Position numbers and translations under genes: made by a program
Shown: positions 12,726 to 24,694 of the stretch, piece by piece
Layout: each line of letters begins with the position of its first letter
Numbering within the stretch: the first letter of the stretch is position 1
Notes under the pieces: generated by a model
What the model was told of the DNA's origin: nothing
Seen by the model: the letters and a program-made list of their open reading frames with translations, nothing else
The model's database searches: none
Assembly: GCF_001039355.2 (NCBI RefSeq)
Contig: NW_019775478.1
Span: 77,301-125,178 of the forward strand
Reading direction: 5' to 3'
Length of the DNA stretch: 47,878 nt
DNA from: Lingula anatina
Lineage: Eukaryota; Brachiopoda; Lingulata; Lingulida; Lingulidae

Positions 12726-15060
12726 CTGCTTCTAATGCTTTCGTACGTGTGAATAGCTCTGCGTATAAAATTTATCCTATAAAGGAACATTCCTCTGCAT
12801 ACGAATTATTTAAAACCTAATAGCTGGTATCTAAAATACATATTTAGTCCATCTCGTGTGATTTCAGTTTTTCTCCTTTTCGGAATTTGGTTTTGTTCAG
12901 GGAAAAGATTTCTAGAAATGAATGTCACTATTCATATGATTTAGGCAAAATGAAAACAAATTTGCCTGAAACGTATATTGCAGCTTTGAATGAGATATAA
13001 TCGTTGCAAGATAATTGTCGGGAACGTCAAGTTATATTTATGTATTTATTTATCTTCTTTTTTCTAGCTAGACAAAACCCCACGAAATACCTCTAACTTC
13101 ATTACCCCAAGACATTTTCAGTGCATTAACTCCTCTTGTTCAACACAAAAAGCCTTCACAAAAACGCTGCCTTGAGATAACAATTTGTTAAAGTGTGGAT
13201 AGACAGAAAGAAACTTTGTCCACTGGGGAATCAAAGAAAATTTGTTGCCACGGTAACCTTAAATAAAACATCGGCAGACAGGCCCCAGTGCGACCTAAGC
13301 ATGCGTCGCACTGAAATTTGGAAGGGAACAAATCTGGTACAATTTGGCACACGGGTAGTGATCAGTAGCAACTAATTCCCTTTATATCCTTTATATATCG
13401 TTGATAGCACTTAAAGTGGGGATCAGAAAGGAAATAAGGTGTAATTGCATGAAATTAAGCAGCATCTTAATTGATACGTTGTTGAGGTAACCTAACTAAA
13501 CAGTTTTCCGGAAATGTTTACACTTCAGCGAATCCCTTGGAAATGCGTATTCTTGGAATTTCTGGGCTTGGGGAAAACTTCGCATTTCTGTTATCAGGAA
13601 GTATTTCCGTGTTTGGAAAACACTTAAGGCGTTGAACCAGATCTCTCCAATATACAATGGACACGTTGCTCGGGTCGAGAGACTTAAGTGTCTACGATAC
13701 ATTAACGAGGCTTTAATTGTGGTATCAGGCAATGTGTTGCAATTTGATGTTCCTAACATGCCATGATACGCATTTGGGCAATGTATATAAATGATAATAT
13801 AATCATAAATGAGGGATTATTTTTGACAGTTTTTATTATGAGAAGATACGGTTGAAAAACCGTTGGCCAGATGTTTGTTAAATAAGAGAACATAAGAGCC
13901 TTGCGAAGTGTGTTCGTTTGACGGCTATGAGTGCTGGGTATGTCTGCCTCCCCTCCTGCTCTGCTGTCTTCCTAAGTGCGCTGGTGTAGCTTCGACTGCG
14001 TAAGTGCGTCTTCAATTGAAACAAAGATTGGTATCTAGATTTTTTCTGCATGCGTCTTGTTATTTAGTTCTTTTATCATTATTGTTTGTTGTATTTGAAG
14101 GACAGTCCGTTTTGTAAGGCTGATCTTTTTTTTAATCGGAAAGCAAGATACAGTGGGAAGTAAACACTTTTCTTGGTGCAATGTTTCAGTATACGGAGCA
14201 CTGAAAAATCCCTGAAATAATTCGTCGGGGTAAAGTATGAACGCTATCTCTTTGTCTATTGCCAAGAAATAACTATTTGTCGTCAAAAAGACCTTACCTA
14301 ACGTATTTCCAAGAATCCCATTATCCCAACAACTAAACATTCGAAAAGGGTATATGTTTCTTGTTATAATGAGGGAAGAGCTATTTAGATCTAATCAGGT
14401 CTTTGCTGAATTCGTGTCCAAAAAACAAGCTGTTGTACCAGGTTACAAAAGCTCTTGTTCGAATACAAGTTCGCGAAAAGAGAGCGTGATAACATCTCCA
14501 CTTAAAGTACAGTCACAGGTCGATCATGACAAGCTTATAGTAAACGAGTTAGAAGAAGTACAAGTCAATGGTTGTTTAACAAGGAGGCGAGTGGCTTCTT
14601 CCAGGTATTCACATGTATTTCCCACTCCACAATGTTCATTCCTCAGAGGACGGTAATTGCTGAGCATGAGGAAATGTAAAAGCACTGCGTCCAAGAAATA
14701 GGTCCATTTACATTACTGTGACAACGCAAGAATTTCTCAGAAACTAAATGCCATAACTGGCTCTTGAACTATTAGTGACAGAACCCTTATCTTCACTAGA
14801 GTGACGTCATCTTTATTTTCCAAAAACATCGGTCACGCCATGACAAAAAAAACTCCCCTAGGTAGAAGTAAATATGTGACCGAAATGTGCTTTATTAACG
14901 TTGAGGTATAACAACAGTAACAAACCTTAACCCATACTTCCTTGTTTAATTATCTTACAAACATTTAACATTTATCTTTTAAATGTGCATAAAAGGATAT
15001 GCACGCGTTTCTGAAACACTCTGTATGTCAACAAATGACGTCAGCAAGGTAGATAACGCG
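12726..15060. other. Gene-free stretch
   Basis: Open frames of up to 100 codons exist on both strands at about 14035-14656. They show no family motif and no coherent exon structure. I see no gene. Confidence 0.5.
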
Positions 15061-15076
15061 AGGTATTTGAGTACGA

Positions 15077-15432
15077 TATATATAAGCGTTTCATAAATAC
15101 TCGCATTCAAAAGTGAACGATCAAGTATAACACAGCTAGGTACGTCCACATTCTAGAAGAGTGTTGAAGCCATTTTTTAAAAATTAATTGCATTACTATG
15201 AATTCTGACACGGGCCGAAGATTGTCAGCGTTCGAACTGTTACGACAAGTTTCGGTGAGTATCAATGTACCTAAGATGATTTGTTGACACACGGCTGTGT
15301 AGGTAACGCAAGATTGTAATACAACTTGATCAAGGTCTTCCAGTTTGCCTCTTTTCATAACTGTATTTCTACACTGCTTGATAAACTTACTAGAACCAAC
15401 AAAATTGTTGGATGTGTGGGTCCCAGTTGCAT
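15077..15432 (+). other. Candidate promoter and two short exons of an unknown transcript
   Basis: A TATATATAAG string (15077-15086) precedes an ATG at 15198 that opens 19 codons (MNSDTGRRLSAFELLRQVS) and stops at a strong donor, GTGAGT, after 15254. An acceptor, CTTCCAG, ends at 15343. The next segment, 15344-15432, continues the same frame for 29 codons (starts FASFHNCISTLL, ends VGCVGPSC) up to another strong donor, GTAAGT. Phases match (0, then 2). I find no third exon and recognise no family. The minus strand also has a 151-codon open frame over 15107-15562, so the coding strand is uncertain. This may be a chance arrangement. Confidence 0.25.
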
Positions 15433-15525
15433 GTAAGTTAGAAGGTTCCTGCAAGTTGGATAGTTTAGTTGCCCTTGAAGGTCTAAAGAAAACTTCGTTA
15501 CATTTCACAGGGTATGCAGCATTTA

Positions 15526-15722
15526 GTAGCCAGCATTTGCATCTTGATGCAGGAACTTTCAAAGGCGTGGGTGTGTGTGTGTGTGGGGGGGGGGGGGGTC
15601 TTTTTCTGAAAAAGTGAACATTGTACTATGGAAGCTTCGTGTACCTAGATCTAATTTTATCCAGAGCGAACATTCTCCCAGCAAAAGCCCCCCCCCCCCC
15701 CCCCCCCCGCCCCCCGGGCCTG
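15526..15722 (+). mobile_element. Short terminal-inverted-repeat element, copy C (decayed, GTAGCCAG family)
   Basis: It starts GTAGCCAGC and ends CGGGCCTG, with an interior TTTTTCTGAAAAAGTGAAC and TACCTAGATCTAATTTTA shared with copies A and B. Near the left end it is interrupted by a GT tract and a G-run. The right inverted repeat is largely replaced by a C-run, so this copy is decayed. Confidence 0.55.
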
Positions 15723-17620
15723 ATCACCCTGAGCAGGGAAGACCCCTGCATCCAACACTTATGTATTGAAAGTTGTTGGATGAAAACGCACGTGTCTGAT
15801 GCTACTGTTGGTGTTTACGTGTATTTTCGCACCCAGCGGTATGCTTAAATAGCGATATCCTCTCTACCGGTACAATATGAGTGATTGACAACTTAAAAAC
15901 CAGGCTATCACGTGTAGCTTGAACATGTCATTACCTTATTATTTGCCCAAACGTATTGTAATAGATGCACCTGAAATGAGCCTCCGCACTCGGACAGGCC
16001 ATTAATCATTTTAACTAAACAGCAGGAAGCGCACTCTTGGAAAACTTGTGAAAGAGAGTAAAACCCCTCTGACCTGTCTAAATGGACCGTTACAGAATGA
16101 ATTGCCTATGTGTACCGCTCGTTGTAAAGGCCAAAGTATGTGTTGTTCTGTTTCACGTTGCTGACAGAATTATGCTCTATTGACCTCCTGTCATATTTTT
16201 TCTGGCTTTTAGTTACCGTACAATTGTGCGGCCTATAATTAAAAGATACCAAAATAGTAGCCAATCAGACATGACTCACAATTAAGCATTTAAGCATAAA
16301 AATAACAATAAGCTGCTAGCATAAGGGAGTCATAATAATGAAATCTATTTCAATCGTCCCAGCTGAAGTTGGCATTAAAGCTCAGACAGCGCTATTTTTA
16401 TATGGAGCCTGCCCAAACACTCAGGCGTATCGAGGTAAAGGAACATAATAGAAGAGATTATGACGTCATCCCGAGGCGATGTACAGGGATCGCTTGACCC
16501 ATGGGTTATCATGCTACCAAAAATATTACAATGTTTCATAAACGCCCTCCATTATTCCCTGTATATCAAAGATAGTCAATATACTTGTATACAAAGAAGT
16601 TTGGATGTCGATGAAAACTTATTAAATGGTCGTAGATCACAGCCACGCGCTGGCGATAAAGAGGGATTGACGTCACAACCAGCCATAAACGGTGTTGAAG
16701 ACACTATCGGGTTGTTAACTAACCTGAGAATTTCGAGGCACGTGTGTACATTTCACTTCGCTTTAAAAGAAAGAGGTAAAAGGTTCCAAGTGCCTAGAAC
16801 AGCTATCTGCCTTCATACTTATGTTTCAGAGTTTTTCATTTCCTTTAATTCCTTGTATACGCGCACCCTGTCTGTGCATAATTTGAAAGGATAAACCAAG
16901 TGATATACTCAGTTTTTTTTTTTCAAAGTGCGTATAGTTTACTTGAGTTAGTGGAATCCAGACACCATTTTATACTTATGTAGCAGAAGTAAGACACGTA
17001 ATTTCACAATAATCGACTTTTCTCACTACGGTCACTGCGACGGCCTGACAACGTGACGCCGAATCCACGTGTGATTATTACAAAAAACGTTATTGTTTGT
17101 ATTATGCATCAATAAACACTTTTAGCAGACTCGGGCTTGATTACCTTGATTTCTTACAATGGATTCCTCACATGTGTACAGGTATTTCTTCAAGTAAATG
17201 TCAAGCGTGTGTATATGTTTGACGGTCAAAACATTCTAAAGAAAAAAAATGATAAAAAGCGACGTTTTTTCAACCAGCCCATGTGGGCGTGCACATTTAA
17301 GTTTGCTCATCAAAAATAGCCGAGATGAAATCTCTCTGTGAAACTCTTCATGAAATTAGGCAACTGCGCAGCCACGCTGTGTTAACCCACCCGCAAACAC
17401 CCTGCCTACATATTCCGCTTTCATTGGCTGACTGCCCCTGTGGGCGAGTTTGGAAAAATTTGTTTCATAAGTACACGTCGACTGGATAAATTCGTGGAAA
17501 AATATTAATTTCTGAAGTATTTTTATAGTTTGAATACGCCCTCATGAGAAGTCAACTTCAAGAAGTTACATACAAAGTTAAGCGGGAACGTTGGTTGTTG
17601 AAACTGGGGAGTATTCATTA
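15723..17620. other. Gene-free stretch upstream of the G-alpha gene
   Basis: A 144-codon frame at 16460-16894 (+) has no recognisable motif or splice context. I see nothing else. The 3' part probably contains the promoter and 5' untranslated region of the G-alpha gene. Confidence 0.45.
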
Positions 17621-17623
17621 ACC

Positions 17624-17692
17624 ATGCCAAATCCATTTATTCCAGAAAGAGACCGCGGGAAACTTGAAGCGCTACAAAATGCGGTCCTCTGA
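17624..17692 (+). other. Upstream open reading frame ahead of the G-alpha start
   Basis: An ATG at 17624 opens 22 codons (MPNPFIPERDRG...) and ends at TGA 17690-17692. It overlaps the first in-frame G-alpha ATG (17679) out of frame and closes before the second (17721). If it lies in the transcript, it would disfavour use of 17679. Confidence 0.4.
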
Positions 17693-19328
17693 TCCGAGAC
17701 CGTCAGACGCAGAGACGACGATGTGCTCGTGCGTTGGTCCGGTCAATATGAAATTCCTTGGAAGCCAAGATCAGGATAAATCTGCCCAACAGAGCAAGCG
17801 GATTGACCGAATGCTAAAGAGAGAACATAGGCACGATCTGCGGAGACACAAACTTTTACTTCTAGGTGAGTAAGCCATGATGGCTTTGGGACTATTTAAT
17901 AATGTAGAGACGCACTTTCATCCAACTTGTGTCAGCTTACATGTTTGAAAGACATTGACATCATAAGTTTAAAATCACTTATTTATACAGAATCACGGAA
18001 AGTGATGTAAAAGTCCGAGCTATCTCAATACCCTCTGATGGCCGCGTACGCCTGAATTGAGAAGATGCCGATACACAATTAAATAAAGAATTAACCTTTT
18101 GAAACCAAGCAACTGTAAGCGAGTTTATTGACGACTGCTATTAAGCTGGTCACTGAGTATGGAATACAGTATTGACTTGACCGATAAGACTTGGCGGAAA
18201 TGTGGGTAAAAGGCGTATAAAAATGTTTTAAGTGAAGTGCAGGAGGTTTGTTAAATTAATCATTTTACAGACAGTTTTATCTAAATATTTTTCATAATGT
18301 CTAATTTTCGGCTCTACTCAAGAGCCTTCCTCAGGACCAGACTAATGAACTTTGTAAAGAATGAACTGCAGGTGGTCATTTTCGTCCGCAAAAAAAGTAA
18401 ACCTATGGTAATCTATTGCTAGAGTCCCTGCGAATGACAACTATGTTAGTTTCTGTAGGCAACTCTTACTTAAACATCCCGTGTATGTATATCTGAAGGC
18501 GTTTCCGCTGAGTTGAAATTATTTTAACTTACAGTCGGTTCAACACAAAATCGATTATGTGTCACGATTTGGCTCCAACAAGCCCTTGGCACAGATTTGA
18601 AGTACGTTGAAATCGTCGGAAAATTAATCATTGGTTAAACAATGATATTCAAACGATATAGAGTTTTAAGTACGGTAGTTACTTGCACGTATCTATGATT
18701 CGATGATTGGAACTTTCCAAGTCTCAGTAGTTAAACGTTCACCCAGATCTCAAGTGTTTGCCAACATAATTCAATGAATCATCGTTCTACAAGCTGAAAT
18801 TAAAAATCAATTTAGAGTCCGACGGACTGATTTCCCGAGGCCAGTAAGGACATGAAGTAGAGGCTGTTAGCATGTAAGTCTGCAGCATGGCTTATCGGTA
18901 ATTCACTTCTTCACGTATAGAGAAAGTTATGAAAAAATATTGAGAGAACCGTTTATCAGCTGCGAGCAACTAGCAGTGATGTCAGTTGGAGAACGCTGAC
19001 GCATGCAAAATGAGTTTAAGAGAGGCAAAAAATAATGATAGACGGTCCACCTTTCCGTCACTAACGGTAACCCTTAAAGAAGCCTGTTTTTGTTCCGGTT
19101 AAAGCACCCGTCTTTTACTATGCGTCGTTACCGCCATCCACGCCTTAATTATGCTGACATTCATAGACCTCCATCAGTTTAACAAGATTTACACACGATA
19201 AAATCAGCAACGTTGCTGGGAATAAGGCTTTTATGTCATTTATTTGGCTGGCTGCAGAATTTGTAATAAATGTCACGTTGACCGAATAAGCGCAGACAAA
19301 TGATTAAAAGGTCCTGTGCGGTTTGTTG

Positions 19329-19405
<77 letters not shown>

Positions 19406-21366
19406 CTTGTGTGCATTAAATGTCTATTTCTGTCATTCATATTTTTTTTCTTTTCCTAGGAACCGGTGAAGCGGGCAAAAGCACAATCACAAAGCAAATG
19501 AAGATTATTCACATCAACGGTTTTGACAGAGGGTAAGTAGCGCACGCGTTTGTAATATTGCCGTAAAGAGAACGATTGCGTTGGCATCACATCTGCCACA
19601 ATACACTGATGGCATTTATTTTCACCTTGTTTCTAACCACTTTTACTACTGGAACAGTATACTACTGGAACATGTTTCAAGTAAATTACGATAATATGAT
19701 ATGTAGTATATTATGTTAGCATAATGACATATAGGGAATTGATGGGGTAGTAAATATCACAATAATAGTAATTGTAAAAGTTGATGACCTTTATAAAGTC
19801 ACGAATTTATTTACTGCATTTTTAATAACGATGTTTTTTTTTTTTTCAGGGAGAGGATTGAAAAGGTCATTGATATTAAACGTAACATAAGAGATTCTAT
19901 AGCGGTGAGTGAGGTTTTGTGACATATTGGTCTCTTAATTTGGCTCGTGTTCTTTAATATGAACGGAGCCTGTGGTTCCCTGCACTCTTGAGTGTCGCAA
20001 GTTTAACTAGGTAACTTTTCTTTTTGTCCGCTTAATGCATAAGTCAATATATCTCCAAGTGTTTTGTTTAATTTCAGTATTTTTTAACAATCATAATAAT
20101 GTCATGATTTTGGAAAAATAAACCTTAACATTTAGCATATAAATAAAAGCTGTATATTTTACAGTTGAGACCGTAATATCACAAATAACGCCATATCCCT
20201 TATTTAATAACTAGCTAATTTAATTAAGATAAATAATTAACAACCGTATTCTGTCATCAGACAATATGCGGTGCGATGCAGATTATAGGTATTCCGCTAG
20301 AGCGCAGTGATAACCAGCCTTGCTACGACTACATCCTCAGCAAGGACACGCATCGCCCTGATTTTGATTTCCCACAGGTACATGCATATGTATACATGAT
20401 TTGTTTTTATGTGATTGTTTTCGTAATCTACCAAAGTTCCAACAACTGCTGAAATTTTGTTTATTTCCACGTCTGTTTTCATACTTAACCTTTTTTTACT
20501 TGGGGGGGGGGGGGACGTATCGTTATTTAATTTTGGTAATTCTTAAATTATTTCGGATTTGGAAGTCGTTTTTCATTTTCAGTTACATGTATGTTTCTTC
20601 ATTTTACATTTGAACTTAAGTAAAATGTCAAAGCGACCTCTTTATTTACCTTTTAACTTTAAGCATAAGATCTATGTCCGTTACAGTCGATATTTCGTTC
20701 TTTCTCAGGAATTTTTTCTACACACGTCAAAATTATGGCAAGATGGCGGCGTCCAGACGTGTTTCAGAAGATCCAATGAATACCAGCTGCTGGACAGCAC
20801 GCAGTAGTAAGTAAGGTTTTAAAATATTCCTTTCAGGATAACAGTCACATAATAATAACTTCTTTTTAATTATCTAACTTGGCTTTCAAATTTCGCACCG
20901 ACGACGGATTTGTTAAAGCATAGGTACATGTATTCTAGACAGTAATGTAATCGTATCCGTGGTGAGGATGCAACGTCGACTCTGTTGATATTTTATCGTG
21001 CATGGGACGGCTAAGTAAAAGTCGCTGAAGTAGGGGCATCCAAAGTGCATTTTAGTGTCATAAAAATAAATGTTTTTGTTTACTTTTTAGTTTCATGGAC
21101 AGACTGGGTGAAATCAGAAAGCGCACCTATGTTCCCAGTGATCAGGTATTGATAACAACTCTCAGTTCTCAGAATTAAGAAATGAGTTTTCTCGCGCCAA
21201 AAGAGTAGGCTGCTCCGTTCACTTAATGCTGTATACAATATTTACTACGTACCGTATGCAGATTATTCCAATTTAGCCAGTCTAATTGACACAAAATTCG
21301 CTTTGATATAAATAAAATAAATCTGTTTTATTGCTCGAGTCTTCAAGTGTATGTGCCGAAAAAAAA

Positions 21367-21406
<40 letters not shown>

Positions 21407-23714
21407 CGTAGCGTAATATTCACAGGTAGGCTACAATAAGCTCTGGTGGATTTTATTTTATCTATTGTACCATATTTGCAGGACATTTTACGTTGCCGCG
21501 TGATGACAAATTCTATCAATGAGATCGATTTTGATGTTCTGGAGCACGGGGCCACAATACCGTTTAGGTAAGATTTATGAATCTTTTATACGAGTATAAG
21601 TGCGTACAGTTTATAATAGACATACGCATATTGAACATTTCCAAATCGGCTGTAAGAGTTGCGAAAAAAGATGACACTCAGAGAACTCATTCAAAATTCT
21701 CCAATTTCTCAGTTAAGAACGGTTTTGTCTCATGGCAAAAATACAAAAAGGACTTATTATAATTATCTATATGTAATGAAAACTGTACATCATTTTTCAT
21801 TAATGCTTTGCCCTAGTAGATTTAGGGGCATATTCATTTTTTTTTAATAAATGTACTGTACAACTTGCATTTGTGATCTCGTCAGAGTCAAAACCAAATG
21901 TCAAGTACTGAGCACTGGTATATTTATAAGAATCAATAAGGCAGATGTTTGTGACGTTTTTTATTCATTTTCAGTGTTTTCGACGTAGGAGGACAGAAAG
22001 GGGAGAGAAGAAAGTGGATCCAAGTATTCTCAGACAGCGTGACTGCCATTTTGTATGTTGTGGACGTCTCAAGCTTCGACGTGAAACTTCGAGAAGATGA
22101 AACGAAAAACAGGCTAGTGGACGCGCTTGAAAATTTTGACCAAGTTTGGAATAATCCGTAAGTTACCTATACACCCATAGTTTTTTTTATATACAGTTGT
22201 TCTAAATGAACATTTTGTGTTCTTTCTTTTTATATCTGTAGAATTATCTATTTCATATTTTCCTTGAAAATCTACATGTATCACAAATAAAGATGAACTT
22301 AGACCTATAAAACTTATAAGTCGTAAAATGTGGTTTTTCAAGGTGATATTTTTTTAAGCTGGAGAGCTGCACATGAAATCGCTTTAATTTCAAAAGAATA
22401 TCTGTCTTATGGGACAGTGAAATATAACCGAACTCGTCTTAAGCGCTGGTAAAATACATATTATCTCGACTTCCAGGTGGTTAAAGAACACGTCAGTGCT
22501 TGTCTTCTTCAACAAAATTGACCAGCTTAAAGAAAAAATAGACCAGCAGAAATCGCTGAACACGTTAGTAGAAGAATTGAAGAACGAGGAGGAAGAAATG
22601 AGAAGACAAGGTTTAGACTCTGCATTTCAGCAGAAAGATTACATTCGTAGGTTGCAAGATTTTTCTACATATGAATTAAAAGGTGAGTAAGATGTTTTAT
22701 TTTTTCATAACTTCAATCAAAGCACAAGTAATATATGTGCCATAAATAATTTTTTTTTTACTATGATGTACTTTGGTGTAGTAAAATGTACGCAGCGCTT
22801 AAGTAAGCCTATGCTATGGAATATTGACGGTCTTGCAAGGCTGACACCAAGCATCATTGTAGAAGATAAATAGTAGATCTTGTTTCTCTTCTTATGGTCT
22901 TTATTTTTATCTCTCAATCAATTAACATATTCATTTGTGTCAATTCAGAGCGAGACGCAAAAGAATTTGTTGAAGCATTCCCAAAACTAAATACTATGGA
23001 CGCTGACCAAACTTGCCCATGCGCAACGGGGATTGCAAGCAGACGATCGTCGTCCAACAATTCAAAATCTAATCGGAATCTGTTGCCCTGTATTTCTCCG
23101 GACTATAATGACAATATGCGAGATTCTTCAGTTTACGTCAGTAGAAAGAGGACGATAAGCGACCCTGGTAAACACCGGCAGAGTTACAAGGATATCGCTG
23201 CAGAAATTGGAGAAGAAGTTATCAGGACTGCAACCTTCATCAAAACTGTATTTATGGTAACGTGCTTACTTGCGTTTTACGTTTATTCTGACTACGTAAG
23301 AAATTATCTTTATGTTAAAAGTGTTTCTAAAAGCAATTCACATATTTGCAATAATTTACTTGTCATTGATTTTTAATCGCCTAGCTTATAAATAATCCGT
23401 ATATTTCAGAGTGACTTAATTACTGGAACAATAATTGAAAGAATAACTGGCAAAACGAGGATTATATTTGCATCCTTGATTCTAAGAGAGATATCTGCTA
23501 AAACATCATCTTACCAGAATATTTTTCATGTATCTTACAGGAAATCGCAAGCCGGTCTCGGAAGCCATCTGGCGGCGCTAACTGGCATGAAAACCACTCG
23601 TGTGACTATTTCTACACATGCGCAGTGAACACAGACAATATTCAGAAAGTTCTGGAAGGCTGTCGAGGCATCATCATAAAAGAACATCTACGAAGATTTA
23701 ACATTGGAATTTAA
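17679..23714 (+). CDS. Heterotrimeric G-protein alpha subunit, Gs-related, with a large insertion before the TCAV box
   Basis: Eleven exons join in phase: 17721(or 17679)-17865, 19460-19532, 19850-19904, 20261-20377, 20709-20806, 21091-21145, 21482-21567, 21975-22157, 22477-22682, 22949-23256, 23541-23714. This gives 499 residues from ATG 17721 (MCSC, cysteines suited to palmitoylation) or 513 from 17679; TAA at 17619 bounds the frame upstream. GTPase motifs are present: P-loop GTGEAGKST (49-57), switch I RCRVMT with the ADP-ribosylation-type Arg187 and Mg-binding Thr190, switch II DVGGQ with catalytic Gln217, NKID (283-286) and TCAV (468-471). The [19 protein letters not shown] and ERRKWIQ strings and the TCAV box place it nearest Gs, the adenylyl cyclase-stimulating class. 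Oddities: Ala53 where the family has Ser, about 110 extra residues between NKID and TCAV, and the C-terminus HLRRFNIGI where Gs has a shorter tail ending in two leucines. Coupling is unknown. Confidence 0.9.
19339..19405. repeat. (CT)n-(GT)n compound microsatellite in G-alpha intron 1
   Basis: About 20 CT units switch directly to about 13 GT units. The tract ends about 54 bases upstream of the exon 2 acceptor (AG at 19458-19459), so length changes could touch the polypyrimidine/branch region. Confidence 0.95.
21361..21404. repeat. (AAAT)n microsatellite in G-alpha intron 6
   Basis: About ten AAAT units between the exon ending at 21145 and the exon starting at 21482. Confidence 0.95.
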
Positions 23715-24027
23715 TCTGTGGTCGATCTGGGCTTGTGTGACGCCCTCACGTTTATACCAATATTGTGATGGAACTGCAGTCGTTACAATTGCGAATTTTC
23801 GCGGGGATATTCATACATGTATTATAACTGATTCAGACGACATGCGCTCTGTGTATGTTAGTGACAAACTGAATTTCTTTGAGCTATTTGTGATACCATT
23901 TATTGCAGCCTTGTTTTTGAAGTTGTCGCCTGATGTCATCGTAGCATACATGTACTAGTATAAGCGTGTAAAAATTTTGATAAGAAATATGGTAACTAAT
24001 TTTTTAAAGTTTTAACGGCAGCTGTCA

Positions 24028-24033
24028 AATAAA
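24028..24033 (+). terminator. Candidate poly(A) signal of the G-alpha gene
   Basis: A canonical AATAAA 314 bases after the TAA stop, on the sense strand, before the convergent sulfotransferase gene. Confidence 0.6.
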
Positions 24034-24694
24034 ATGCAAAGGCAACGAGAAACTGTATTTCCGTCATTCATGGATGGATCTTTGTTATACAACTGTTTAA
24101 CTTTGCCAGAGGGAAACCCTTTTCCAAAGTAATGAACACAAACTTGTACATGTTGCATATATAGTCATGTATAAAAAGCGGAAACTGTAGTTTATCTTTA
24201 TTATTCCCATGAAAACAGACAAATATATATTTTTTAATTCTGAAGATACAAGGTGAAATATAGTTGAGAACAATCCTTGTTTACAAAAGAGAATGCACAT
24301 ACATTTTTAAAAGTCGTTCAGCACAGGACAGTTAGGCTGAAAGTTCGTCTCGGCAAGTAGCTCACACACGCTAGAAAATCATTATCGATACTTCACAGAA
24401 TATTGAAACAACTCTTACGGTATTTCTTTAAATAAACGACAAAACATATCTATGTTCAATTTGGGACGAAAATTTACCATTCATTTTTCATCAGTTCGCA
24501 CTGAATAAAGGGAATTGCCTATATTAAAGGCGTTTGTTCAACCCACAAAACACTGCTCCACCCGTCCCTGCCCACGAATTGTGCTTTGTAAATGTTTCCC
24601 ACCACATTTTAACTGCCATCCTGCATTTCTGAGTCGTAAATACACTTTGTGCGTAAGTTTGTAAAAATGCAACATGGGCAAGTTAAGAGGGTGA
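24034..24694. other. Convergent intergenic region between G-alpha and sulfotransferase
   Basis: No coding exon. It holds the 3' untranslated region of the minus-strand sulfotransferase. TTTATT at 24197-24202 is AATAAA on the minus strand and is a candidate poly(A) signal, leaving roughly 160 bases between the two predicted gene ends. Confidence 0.5.

Noticed and set aside
14035-14656. Divergent 100-codon frames considered as a small gene pair
   Set aside because: No motif and no promoter or splice signal stronger than background.
15107-15562. 151-codon open frame on the minus strand, the longest gap-free uninterrupted frame in the window
   Set aside because: No recognisable motif or splice context, and the plus strand has equally plausible exon-like signals. 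Part of it overlaps a decayed repeat. Not called as a gene.
16460-16894. 144-codon open frame on the plus strand
   Set aside because: Composition is not protein-like, there is no family motif, no clear splice sites, and it lies in otherwise gene-free DNA.
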